In this document: piece by piece, positions 32,961 to 43,725 of the stretch | Numbering within the stretch: the stretch's first letter is position 1 | Layout of the letters: every line of letters begins with the position of its first letter | NCBI GenBank assembly: GCA_963573305.1 | Contig: OY754332.1 | Coordinates: 55,403,559-55,467,558, forward strand | Length of the DNA stretch: 64,000 bases | From: Pyrrhosoma nymphula | Taxonomy: Eukaryota; Arthropoda; Insecta; Odonata; Coenagrionidae | Direction of reading: 5' to 3' | Position numbers and translations under genes: made by a program | The notes under the pieces: model-generated | Told to the model about the DNA's origin: nothing | Database searches by the model: none | Seen by the model: the letters and a program-made list of their open reading frames with translations, nothing else

Positions 32961-34636
32961 TTTTTCTGACAAAGTCTGAAACGTTTTTCGATCCCCAATA
33001 AACTGCGATCTATTAGACCACAAACTTACGATTTCGGCACCATCGTTATTGCAACATATCCTTGGCTGCCAAGTCACAGTGCACCAAACATTAACTGAAC
33101 AATGGTTGCTGATGTAGGTTTGATCCAATCATACTACGAGTGGAAGAAAACTATACAAGATTAGATGTACTTACGACAATGGCATTTATACTCAATCTAT
33201 AGAATTTTAACCCGCTAAAAGCATGTTTTCTCATCATTCCACTTTCTTTGACTAATTTATGAGTACGCTTTAGGCATCATGGAGCAAGGATAGAAATACG
33301 AAATAGTCACGAAACGAGTAAAAGTCAGATGAATATAGGCTGTGCAGCAAGTAGAAGGTATGGAGTAAAAGCCGCGAAAGAAATCTGCGGCTGTCGCAAA
33401 GCTAAGTTTAAAATAAAAATCAAAATTCTTCAAGTTTCAACTTTACGAAGAAGATATTATTTTACCATTAGTTTAAATCTGTGGAGAAGACCAGAGTGTG
33501 AAAATATGGGCTGTACAATATCGAAATCTAGGCTAACGAATTTCACCCTTCGACGAGAAAATGACGATGACATCATTAATCGTGGGTGAGACTAATTAGT
33601 CTAGTCACTTTACACATCTAACCTTGCATAATGCCATTTAGTTCTTATTTTTTAATATGTTGCTAGGGTTTATGCCGATAGTAAATAATTCCATTTAGAA
33701 TTCCTTTTTTTATTTCTTTTCCATTGCTTTTGTATGGCTTCCATCCTTTTCTGCTTTGCCTAGAGTAATTTCATTAGCTAATATGTTTTCAGTTTACTCC
33801 AGTCTCTCCACCAGCCAGTGATGTTTGTTGATCATATTAGTGTTTCAAACTTAAGCTGATGTCCCATCATGGCCAAGTTGTGATCACTGTCAATGTCCAT
33901 ACCAGGGAAATTCTTTCTGATCCTTACAAGCTTTTTAAATGACTGTTTCACTATTATAAAAACAATTTTGAAGCCTTTTCAGTCTCCTGGCATTTTCCAC
34001 GTTTATCTTATTAGGGGATGGTTGCCATGCAATGCGTTTGAGAAGATGAGGCCATTTTGTATTTCAACTCAGGATTCCATCTTTCTCCCCAGGGTTCTGT
34101 TTTCCAAAACCATAGGTACTTCTCTCCTGTCTTACTTTTTTCCCTTTCCCAAAAAACCGCATTCCGGTGCCTAAGAATAATTAATTTTTCTTTCCAATTT
34201 CACATTCCCTATCAATATCACTTCCACATTTCTTATCAATACTTCTTCTATTCCTTCGTACATATATTCTACGACGTCATCTTCATAATCTGACGTGGGC
34301 AATTGTGTTTACTAGTCCCTCTACTGTGTCTTTAATCTTTGTCCAGAAACCTTGCATTTAGCGCATACCTAGGCAAAATGCTAAATACTCTCGCTAAATG
34401 CTCCTCCACCAAGTCGCATAGATACTTTTTTACCGGAGAAGCAAACACCATCCGCTAGTTTGCGGCTGCCATTTATATTATTACTTTATGCTTGGTTACC
34501 GTGAAGAATTACCATTGAGAATCGTTCAGCGGAACCGCTCACAGGTCTTAGTACCGGTATAGTATACAACTTTCCTACCCAGGCGATCCCTGGCTGGGTG
34601 TTACCCAGGTATTGCTTATTAATCACGCAGCAAGGG
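32961..34636. other. No gene; contains one copy of repeat X
   Basis: Unassigned except for a repeat X copy at about 33405-33525. A short GC-richer stretch near 34500-34620 contains small inverted words (CCAGGCGATCCCTGG, CTGGGTGTTACCCAG). Confidence 0.4.
33405..33525 (+). repeat. Repeat X, copy 1
   Basis: AAGTTTAAAATAAAAATC, AGTTTCAACTT, TTTTACC-T(C)AG and TCTGTGGAGAAGACC-GAGTG match, in order, the segments at 38985-39110 and 63055-63170 (AAGTTTAAAACAAAAATCC, AGTTTCAACTT, TTTACCCTCAG, TCTGTTGAGCAGACCGAAGTG) and the segment at 43560-43725. The class is unknown and it is non-coding. Confidence 0.6.
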
Positions 34637-36229
34637 GACCGTTGTTTTTACTAATATGTTGTAATAACCCCACTGAATTTTCACATCATTTTTAATAACT
34701 CTACAGTACTAGCATTTATTTACTTAGTATAAAAGCAATAACAGTAGTGAAATTCTGACTGATATATAAACAATGTAGGTGATTTCAGGTTCACTGATAT
34801 TTTCATTCGCAGTCTTCATATGTACAACGTATGCGCAAATACGCTTGTCAGATAAAATTTCCATTCAATATTTTCATACATCTTTCCTTGGTACTAGAGG
34901 CACAAGTGGAAAGGGATGTTGAGTGATCAGCCAAGAATACAGTTGAATAGGACGAATTAAGAAGAAAGGAATTTTACAGGAAAAAGATTTTTATCAGTCA
35001 CCATTTCGCTCCATTTTTTGCAAGATACATTTAATCTCTTTTGTTGTCAATCCCTCTCATTTTATACACCGACTTCGATTCCTCAATTATATCAAACTAA
35101 ATGGGGAAATGAAAGAGGAAAACCTTGACATCTTGGGCGAAATTAGTTCCATGATAGACTACTCCACCTTAGGAGCTTAGCTACTCTAACTACTCTTAGC
35201 TTCAAGTTATTTTCTTAATATGAAAACAAGACTGAAATGTCATGTAGGAAACAATGTCAGTACCAACCACTATCATGTTAACTTTGAAGAAATGTAAGAC
35301 ACTTAATTGATAAAATAATACATATGTCGATAACATAAATTGGAAAAATAAATGTAGGACGCGGCTTTATGAGAGTACCTACGTAAATGAGGTGTGCAAT
35401 TAAGTGGTAATAGACAAAGCGAATATTTTAAAGTGTAAAATCGATAGTATGAAAAATGGAATGGATCCCCTGAACGTAATTTGGATTCAACCCATACTCC
35501 TTAAATTGTAACAATATCCAACGTGGAAGTGAAACACATTGCATCAAGAGCAGCGTCCTCCTTCAGAGACTAATGACTATTACTATGATATGACTAAACA
35601 ATCGGACACATTTTTAATTATTGGATAGCATTTACTGTCCATATTATCGTCTTTCACCTTGAAAAACACGTAAATCTTATCCTCTGCACAGAGTTTCGTA
35701 TTTTGTTTGGCATCATCGAGATAATACAGAATACACTATTATGAGCTTGAAAGGACTAATGAGTGATAATTGAGAATGCCTTCCTATCCTCACTACCACT
35801 GACTACACTGCAATTGTAAAACAAGGTGAAAGTGAGTTTCAAGGGTAAGGACCCTTTAAAAGCTCCTTAGTCAAATCTACGGAATTGTATGAATCTATGG
35901 AACTGGCTCCCTATTTAAAAGTATATATCTGTATCTGTGAAATTCCTCAAAATTGCAAGTATCAGTTATCTCGTTTGTTCCACATGATCAGTGGTTCAGT
36001 ACAATATTTTGACAAATATTTATTCATAAGTATTTTTTTATTACTTAAAACCTTGTACATGTTCTTTAACTACCGCAATCTGAGAGTAATGTGAATCATT
36101 TTGGCAATTTTCAGAGAAACGTTTGTCTCTATTCGGAAATAGAAACTGGGTCCCTAAGGATTTGAAATTCGCGCTCTTTTTGCACATCCGGGATATTTTG
36201 ACATCGCTCATGTTAGGATTCGGAGATGA

Positions 36230-37715
36230 ATGGCAAACAGAAATAAGGAGAAATCAGGACTTTCCCTAAGGCCTTATGGAAGTGAAATGATTTTTTTCAC
36301 TCTTAGACTGGGAACCGATAACCTACCTTCGGAGCTACTGAATAATCTAGGTAGTAAGGGGAGAAAATCGTTTTCCGAACTTATTCTCAGGATCTACGAG
36401 GAAGGAGTATGGAGTGTTTCGTGAAAACAGTATTATACCTATTCCGAAGAAGAAGAAAGCGTCAGAATTCGAGGAATATAGAACAATCAGTTTATTATCG
36501 CACTCAGCAAAAGTCTTGATTAGAATATTAAGTAGAAGTTTAGAGAGCAGAGCAAACTGCTATTTAGGCGATGACCAATTTGGGTTCAGGAATGGGAGGT
36601 CAACCAGAGACGCGATTGCGGTAATAAGGACACTTATAGATAGAAACATAGAGCATAATCCGATGTTTTCGCTTGCTTTGTTGATTTCGAAAAGGCGTTT
36701 GACAGAGTAAACTGGGAATAATTAATGCATATACTGGGGAAAATAGGAATAGATTGGCGTGATAGGAGACTCATCCGAAACTTATGCATGGGGCAGAGGG
36801 GTCAGGTAAGGGTAGCTGAGAGTGAATCAGGGTGGGCAGTTATAGGTCACGGGGTGCGGAAAGGGTGCCCGTTGTCGCCTTTACTTTTTAACGTCTCTGC
36901 TGAGGAAATGGTAAGAGAGGCATGGGATGATCTATATGTGGGAATGAAAGTAGAAGACCAGTGGATAAAGTCGGTTTGATTCTTAGACGACCAGGCGTTG
37001 GTCAGTCGGTCATCGAAAGGATTGCAAACTTTAGTAGATGCACTGGAAAAGCAGTGTGAGAAATACGGATTGAAGGTAAATAATAAGAAAATAAAAGTAA
37101 TGAGATTCTCTAGGACAAAGAAAGCGAAGCTGGTGATAAGAGTAGGAAGTCACAAACTGGAGCAAGTAGAACAATTTAATTACTTGAGTAGAACGCTAGA
37201 AGAAACAGGACGTAGTAGCAAAAACATTAGGAAGATAATAGCGCTAGCGAAGGAAGCGTTCAATAATAGAAGGGAGCTGATGACGGGGACCTTAAGTAAG
37301 GATGTAAAAATGAGGCTGGTGAAGAGCTTGTGAGATATGGAGTGTGGCGTTGTATGGGGCAGAAACGTGGACCTTGAGAAAAGAAGACGAATATAGGCTG
37401 AAGGCTTTCGCGATGTGGGTGTGGAGGAGGATGGAGAAGGTGCGTTGGATGGAAAGAAAGACAAATGAGGAAGTGCTTGACATGGTGGGCGAGGAGAGGA
37501 AACTTGGTGATGAGTTTAGGGGAAGGGAGGGTAGAAGGATGGAAGCGGTAATGAAGGACGATGGTATGCTGAAGGCCGTGATAGAGGGTAGGATGTTGGG
37601 TAAGCGGGGTAAGGGAAGGAAGAGAATCGGTTTAATGAACGGGATGAAGAAAGGTAGGACTTATGCTGAGATGAAGAAAGAAATACTAGAGGTAGAAAAG
37701 GCACGGCACGTGTAA
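36230..37715 (+). pseudogene. Endonuclease-RT LINE, 5'-truncated (copy L2)
   Basis: Reverse transcriptase and C-terminal part of a non-LTR retrotransposon. The linker LGTDNLPSELLNNLGSKG and RIYEEGVW lead into RT motifs EFEEYRTISLLSHSAKVLIR, DDQFGFRNGRSTRDAIAVIR, then, in a different frame, DFEKAFDRVNW (catalytic Asp motif, about 36690), and GVRKGCPLSPLLFNVSAEEM (about 36855). The FADD box appears as a TGA stop followed by FLDDQALV (36977-37000). The C-terminus carries LYGAETWTLRKEDE and MWVWRRMEKVRWMERK. The lesions are a frameshift before DFEKAFD, a stop after VNWE, the TGA at FADD, and a stop after LVKSL. The frameshift and TGA are shared with the copy at 60342. No endonuclease remains. It belongs to the same family as 30880-32960 and 43726-45095. 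Confidence 0.85.
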
Positions 37716-37974
37716 GAGTTCGTTGGATATTCTCTGACTTTCATCACAACCTACCTTTAACCGGTAGAATACTGTAATGAATGAATGTGACCGAATTAGA
37801 ACCTGTGCCACAAAGAGTGGCAAAGATGCGCTTAGTTTGCCAAACAACCGACCATATTGGCTGTGCAACTAATTTCGTCGTAAACTTATTTTAATAATGA
37901 AAAACTAACTTTAGAAATGTAATACCATACTAAGTTAATTAGGTCAACAAACATTCGGAAATAGCTCGGAATGA
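37716..37974. other. LINE 3' flank inside the duplicated block
   Basis: Non-coding and nearly identical to 61784-62044, apart from a change near 37807-37825 (AAAGAGTGGCAAAGATG against GTGTTGCCAGTGGCAAAG). Probably 3' UTR of the LINE plus flank. Confidence 0.4.
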
Positions 37975-38330
37975 AATTGGGGACTGGGTTTGGGAGAAGG
38001 CATGAGTGAATAATGGCTTCCCATCCGAAGCCTGGGTTCGAATCCCGGCAGTTGCAGTTATATTTCATTTGAATCCCGATTCATGCTAGGGTGCCATGCG
38101 GAGTGCACTTAGAGTGAAGTACATACTTTGTCCGTTGGACGGTAAATATAGATGTAGACCCTTTGGTTCCGTTTCTAATGATTCGAATAATGCAGCCGCC
38201 GAGTTTCTCTCCGTCTGTCTTTAACACCCTGATCCTTCAATTGCCAATCAACCCAACAATCGTTTGAAGGCGCGAATGACCTAAGTTGTCGGTTACCTCC
38301 ACGAAGTATCTTATTGATTCTTCTCCTATC
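37975..38330 (+). mobile_element. SINE family B, copy in duplicated block 1
   Basis: AGGCATGAGTGA (A-box-like, 37998-38009) and a perfect B box GGGTTCGAATCCC (38034-38046) mark a tRNA-derived head. The body runs through TATATTTCATTTGAATCC and GTCCGTTGGACGG, and the string AAATATAGATGTAGACC near 38143 resembles the tails of LINEs in this window, suggesting a borrowed LINE 3' end. It continues to a conserved GTCGGTTACCTCCACGAAG. A copy at 62045-62400 is nearly identical because it lies in the other duplicated block. A diverged copy at 30085-30410 shows that the SINE is independent of the block. Confidence 0.7.
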
Positions 38331-39915
38331 CGATACATCCTGGATATGATTAACCACTCCAATTTGGCTGAATGTGGATTTGGGGTATTTAATACAGGAA
38401 TGAAATAACTCCGTAAATACCTACTTCAGTAATTTTAAGGTTTGTGGTTTTGCTTAAGTACTCCGGTATCATTCCGTGCCATAATAAAATCCCTTTCCAC
38501 CAAGAAGTTTCGATGCGTAAAATCGAAGAAGCATCCCCGTGGAGATGGGAATTTCATTACATTTTCCTGTTTTTTTCGGCTTTGCTAGGAGTTGCCACCC
38601 TGTTAAACTAAGTACGAAGCCAATCATTGTTTTACGACGTTGAAATATTTTCCTAGACACGATATACTACGGTCAATTGGATCACAAGCATAGGATTACG
38701 AAATAAATGCTGCAAAGCAGTTGGTTCTTTATCACGTACATGAAAATTTAGAGACTTAAAGAGACGTTGCCAGCTTATGGTGCTGAATAGAATGTGAAAC
38801 TAGTTTTCTTGCACAACTTAGAGGTTACGTCGCTCAAATTGGGATTCATCTTTTGTGCACCGTAAGACTTTGGGACCAAACACCGGAAGTTTGAATTCAA
38901 GAATTGAATAAAAGGCGAAGAAATGGAATACACCAATAGGAAGGATTGGAGTGAGAGTCATTAGAAATTCTGTGATTATAAAAAGGATAAGTTTAAAACA
39001 AAAATCCATTTCTCATTAGTTTCAACTTAGCATTTAAGGAATTGCTTTACCCTCAGATTATTACATCTGTTGAGCAGACCGAAGTGAGAAAATATGAGCG
39101 ACTCAATGTAGAAAATATAGTGTTATGAGTTTCTCCTCATAACGCACCAATTACGTTGATCATAAATGAAATGAGAGATTAGTCCACCAAAACACACATA
39201 ACATTTTTTCACTTCCCAATCCCAATTCCTTTTTTCTGATCTTTATCTAATACTTTTGGTTAGAAAAGTAGTAAGAAAATGTTAATTAAACCTCTTTTCA
39301 ATGAATTAAACGACTTTATGGCAATATTTCAGAAGAAAACGTACCTAGCACAACTGGAAAGCGGAGGTGGTCTGATCTCGCACGCGCGCCTTCACAGGAT
39401 AATTATCCCCTCGATTCACCATTGAGCAACAATGTCATTTGCACCAATAACCGGCTGCAAGAAAGGCATTTTCCGAGGGGAAAATGCCAACACAATGATG
39501 GACTCAATTCACCAATGGCCGTCGCCGGCAAAAACCGGGAGGAAGGAGAGTGAGCAAGTGGTGGTTAAGAGGACGGGACACACTTTGCTGGCTGAGTGAC
39601 CCTCGGCAAAACTAATGACCGGGTTATGGGACATCGAATAATCCGCTGTCAAATATAATACCACAGATTTAAATGAAAGATGGAATGAAGAGGAAATGAA
39701 TGTTCCTCTAAAAAAGGAGATATGTTTCATCGTGACATCCCTTTTCTCCATAAAAAGGAATAATCAGAGTAAATTAGAATGAATTAATGTCTCCAGAGTT
39801 ATGCAATGCAGAGTTCTCTCAAATTTTAGACACATATTCAAACCATCTTTTTTTCATCTTTCACCATGGTATAATGTCATATTTGAGTAGGCAGAAGCCT
39901 ATCTGGAAGACTGAA
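38331..39915. other. Non-coding part of duplicated block 1 (repeats X and Y)
   Basis: No gene. Contains repeat X (38985-39110) and segment Y (39290-39760). Y includes GGACGGGACACACTTTGCTG and GAGATATGTTTCATCGTGAC; a diverged version is at 56950-57215. In the second block the part near 63535-63590 carries an extra perfect hairpin of ATTGTGTTGGCATTTTCC that is incomplete here (39478-39496). Confidence 0.5.
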
Positions 39916-40289
39916 GACAAAAAAGTGTTTCCTGAGAAACAAGTGTGAATAGATAAGCTCGTGATCAAAATTAAAGCCTTTTTCCGGTGTTTACTCCTCT
40001 TATTTTATGAATTAAAATTGCGTAATTTTAATAATTCTCTATCCCCTAAGCGTTGAACGAAACAAACATAAGCGTATGCAGAATTCTCCCAGCTACTGAG
40101 TACAAATGTAACACTGCCACTCATCTTCGTGATCGTAGCACAAATCAGGACTTGAGTAATCAGGACAAAGCCATGGTTGTTGAACTCCTGTATCTCCAGG
40201 TAGAAAGAATGGAGATAATGTTGTTCAGCGAAAATTAATATAACATTCAAAAATTACTAAACACACTAAAATTAAAAAATCACATAGGC
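39916..40289. other. No gene recognised
   Basis: AT-rich flank between the duplicated block and the LINE 5' region. No coding signal. Confidence 0.4.
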
Positions 40290-41370
40290 CCTTCTCGGGG
40301 AGCCTGTAACCCTTAGAGAGCGCGTCCCCAGGTGGTGGATAAGGGAAAGCCCTCACCGGTCTGTATCCTGACACACGGGCGGTTTGGGAGGAAATAAAAT
40401 ACCACCTGTGGACCCGAAAGGTGGGGAAGGCGGAAATTCTTAGCTGAGGTGAATGCGGATATCCTAAGGGAGTAAACTCAGATGAGGAAATCCCGGTCCT
40501 CTTGGAAGGGGATTGAGGCGATGGGCCTGCACCCCATCACTCAGAAAAACTCCAGAAAAGAAGCAACCCTCAAATAAAGCCTTAGAAAACGGGTAGAAAA
40601 AAAACAAAAGAAAACAGCACGGAAAAAGACCCTGAATATTTTAACGTGGAACGTACAAAGTCTGAATGGAAAAAACAAGCAAGTATACGAAAAATTGGAA
40701 AACTATGGAATAGATATAGTAGCCCTGGTAGAAACAAAAAAGAAAGGAACTGGAAACTAAATACAAGGAATCTACATGCATTTTTAAAGCGGAAGAGAAA
40801 AGGCAAAAATATAAAGATCTGGTTTATTAATTGCTGAAATTAAAGAACAAAAAAATGAAGAACAAAATAAAAAACTGGGATGAAATAAGTAAAAAAATAA
40901 TGAAAGTGGAAATAGAAATCTGGTCTTACACATTTGTAGCTGTAGCAGTTTATCCTCCAAATGATAATTCAAACGCCAAAATAAAGGATGAACTTATGGA
41001 TGAGCTGACAGAAGTGCTTATGGGAATTCCTAAAAGGAAATAATTAGTTATCCTAGGAGATATGAACGCTAGAATAGAAAAAAAGGAAAAAAATCAGGCA
41101 GTAGGAAGATAGGGAGAGGAAATGATGAATAATAACGCAGAGCATCTGATCGAGTTATGCGAGACAAACTCTCTTCGTACAATGAGTGGATTCTTCCAAC
41201 ATAGAGACAATCGTGAAATACACTTGGGTACAACCAATCAAAACGTTGAAATCCATTATAGGTTACGTGATACTTAGACAAGATACAAACTTAAAAACAG
41301 ATCATGTTAGAAAGCACAAAGGTGTAGAAATTCGAAGTCACCATTTGTTACTTATTGTAAGAGTTAAAAT
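40290..41370 (+). pseudogene. LINE P, 5' part: 5' UTR and endonuclease
   Basis: Starts with a GC-richer leader (GGGGAGCCTGTAACCCTTAG near 40298, then TCCCCAGGTGGTGGATAAGG) that looks like a LINE 5' UTR. From about 40630 the frame gives LNILTWNVQSLNGKNKQVYE, LENYGIDIVALVETKKKG: the N-terminus of an APE-type endonuclease, with the catalytic 'WNV-SL-G' and 'ALVET' Glu motifs. Further on are VAVAVYPPNDNSNAKIKDEL and, after a stop, LVILGDMNARI (the GDxN motif, about 41045-41080), then EHLIELCETNSLRTMSGFF near 41140-41200. Multiple stops and frameshifts are present. The element is interrupted near 41370 by another LINE in the opposite orientation and resumes near 42490. Confidence 0.8.
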
Positions 41371-42440
41371 GTATGCCATCATCTGTCGTTCAATCCTAAG
41401 ATTGGTTGACTGCAGCCCCCATCCTTCCCTATCTAATTCCAGTTCCCTTACTCTCGGCTAGTTCTTCTTGTGTAATTTCCTCTTTACCTGGTCTATGTAT
41501 TTGTCTCTTGGCCTTCCTCTTCGGGACCTTTCCCTCTATTTCTCCTTCATTTTTATTCTTCACAAACTCAAGAGTGCCTAACAGTGTGCCTAATCCATTT
41601 GATTCTTCTTTTCTGTGTAGTGTTCCACACGTTCTGTGAACTTCATTTCTTATTTTACCCGTCCATTTGATCTTCAGAATCCTTCTATACACCAGGTTTC
41701 GAATGCTTCTAATCTTTTCTGATGTGCTTTTCCAATTGTCCATGGTTTCGATTCATAAAGTGCCACGCTCCACCTTATGTTTTTTAGTCCTGTCGCCACT
41801 GAGCACAGTATTTATCTTTTCATCATAAACGCCCTCTTAGCTACGCTTGATGTCTCTTCTACTTCTTCCATCCCACGTGATGGTACCATCGAGGTAGGTG
41901 AAGGAAAATCCACTTACTTTAATTCTCTCCTCTAAGCGTGACTTCTGATTTCAGTTTCTTTCGTCCATATACTAGGATTTTGGTTTTCTCCTTATTTATT
42001 TTCATGCAATATATTCTTGAATAACTTGGTCCTTTGTGTTCAATGATCTTTGCAGATCATCACGATTTCCTGTTATGGCTGCGATATCGTCTGCGAAGCG
42101 GGGCACGTTTATTTATTCTCCGGCAGTCTTCATTCCGTTGTCCCATTTCTTGTGACTCTCCATCTCAACCTATTCCTCAGGTCGCCTCCTGAATATACGA
42201 CACGATAACTATCGCTCCAGTAGTCATCTGCCCGCGTCCAGTTGAACTCGCTGTTTCTCAGGATGTCTACATCCAACCTTTCCGACTCCCATCTTCAACT
42301 TCTCTAGCTTCTCGCTCACCCCTTAAGGCTTCATGTCTACCTCCGTACATTAGCCGTAGCCCTCACCCGGAGATCAAATTGGGGGACCATTTTGACTCCG
42401 GAATATTTTACAGAAATACCATTACGTCATATCCTTGCAA
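41371..42440 (-). pseudogene. LINE Q inserted in LINE P, minus strand
   Basis: Read on the minus strand. About 42150-42300 gives the end of an endonuclease-like region (DILRNSEFNWTRADDYWSDS, YRVVYSGGDLRN). It then jumps to the RT catalytic box RFADDIAAITGNRDDLQRSL (about 42045-42105), so most of the endonuclease and RT core is deleted. Next comes a degraded connecting region with YLDGTITWDGRSRRDIKR, then MDNWKSTSEKIRSIRNLVYR (about 41690-41743), RSNGRVK and the basic C-terminal GRPRDKYIDQVKR-type segment near 41480-41530. The 3' UTR ends near GATTGAACGACAGATGATG (41370-41395). It differs from the family at 36230. The insertion splits LINE P, so it is younger than LINE P. Confidence 0.75.
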
Positions 42441-42489
42441 GGTTGCATCGTTAAGGGTGATTAATGTGGTGGTTTCTCGTTGCCTTCCA

Positions 42490-43020
42490 AGTCGAAATAC
42501 TCGACAGATCATTGTCAAAAGCTATATATGAAGCAGCGCTTGGTGAGAAAGAATCTAGAACTATGGAAAACCTGCATTATTGGTATAGGGAAGATCTAAA
42601 AAAAACTTGGTGGAGTTAAAAAGGAATATGCACAACAAATGGCTACCTACTAATGATCCTGAAGACCGTAAAAAATATACAAGAATAAGATACGAGGTAA
42701 TAAAGGAAATAAACGCAGCAAGAAATGAAGCATGGGAGAATAAATGCCAGGTGGGACAAAAATGATGGCGGGAAAAAAATAAGGGAATTAACAAAGAAAA
42801 ACATAAAAAATGTTCAGAAAGAAATAATAAAAATGAATGACTGGTTAAATTTTTACAAATAAATGTTCTCCAATGACAGAATAATTTAACAGAATACAAA
42901 CAGAAACAAAAATGGAGAAAGAAATACCATTTATAAGAGTTGGAGAAGTCAAAGAAGCACTTAAAAACGTGAAAAATGGCAAATGTCCAGATCCTGGAGG
43001 TGTTTCAGTAGAGCTCTAAA
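42490..43020 (+). pseudogene. LINE P, continuation after insertion
   Basis: Plus-strand continuation of the element at 40290. The frame near 42496-42600 gives SLSKAIYEAALGEKESRTME and YWYREDLKKTWWS. Next come KRNMHNKWLPTNDPEDRKKY, YEVIKEINAARNEAWENKC and, before the end, GEVKEALKNVKNGKCPDPGG followed by VSVEL. That is the linker between endonuclease and RT in LINEs (the 'ALKNxKNGKxPGPDGxxxELxK' motif). The RT itself is absent. Frameshifts are present near 42600 and 42750. Confidence 0.75.
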
Positions 43021-43559
43021 CCCTTAAGTAGATTCAAGGGGACTGTTTGACCACCCACGCATTTACCATTACATCTAACTTTTTAACTGTAAAAAAATTG
43101 TTGACATGAACTTCATGAACTTGGAATTTACCCATACCAAATAAAAAAGTTTTTAATCTTAAATAATTTCAATTTCACTTACAATTTTGGGTCCTAGGGA
43201 TCAAAGTGACATTGCGCGCCTACTAACGTTGCACTTTCTGTCCATGGTGTCCATTTGCCATAATTCCCTAGTTGTGATTAACGTGAGCAGAATTCAAAAA
43301 TGTTTACAATCAATATATCTGTAAGCTATTTATTGTGATAAAAGAAATATCTGTTTCCATATGCCATTGCAGGCAAGTTATTGGAACTCCAAGAAAATTA
43401 TACGCGAAAATTTGGTGAAAAAAATTTCCGATAATGATGACTTTTTGCGAAATATTAATCGATAAGCTGAAATCAAGCTAGGATTTATCTTGAGTTCACC
43501 GCAGGCATTTGATAGCGAGTATTGAACGATTGATTTCATGAACTGAAAAAATTGCCAAT
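43021..43559. other. No gene recognised
   Basis: Unassigned AT-rich stretch between LINE P and repeat X. No coding signal. Confidence 0.4.
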
Positions 43560-43725
43560 AATATAGCATTAGGTGAGTAGAAGGAGTGATGTAATTGCTA
43601 CTAGAAATTTTGTTGTTATCGCAAGGATAGTTTTTTAGTAAAAATCTAGATCGCATTAGTTTCAGCTTATCACGGGGATATCATTTTACCTTCAGATTAC
43701 ATGTGTCGAAGAGGCCACTCGGAAT
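43560..43725 (+). repeat. Repeat X, copy abutting a LINE
   Basis: Matches 38900-39110 through AGAAATT-TGTTATC/ATTAT, GCAAGGATAGTTT, AAAAATC-A-ATTAGTTTCAGCTTA, TTTTACCTTCAGATTAC, and a TGT(C/T)GA-GAGGCC end. It runs directly into the LINE RT at 43726. In the duplicated blocks X lies downstream of the LINE, so the order is reversed here. Confidence 0.55.

Larger units (their letters stand above)
34637..39915 (+). repeat. Large duplicated block, copy 1 (about 5.2 kb)
   Basis: Matches 58741-64000 base for base over long stretches, with scattered substitutions and small indels. In a 180-base sample inside the LINE I counted about six differences. The block starts near GTTGTTTTTACTAATATG and contains, in order: non-coding DNA (to 36230), a 5'-truncated LINE (36230-37715), a SINE of family B (37975-38330), repeat X (38985-39110) and a segment Y (39290-39760) with another diverged copy at 56950-57215. 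The other copy runs off the end of the window, so the true length may be greater. Confidence 0.9.

Noticed and set aside
37180..37704. Minus-strand open frames rich in Ser, Pro and Phe
   Set aside because: Antisense of the LINE L2 C-terminus; the same shadows recur over L3 at 61294-61772.
38030..38050. GGGTTCGAATCCC as part of a tRNA gene
   Set aside because: The surrounding sequence does not form a full cloverleaf, and the unit repeats with a non-tRNA body, so it is a SINE B box.
41186..41639. Plus-strand open frames near the LINE junction
   Set aside because: They run across the P/Q insertion boundary or are antisense to LINE Q.
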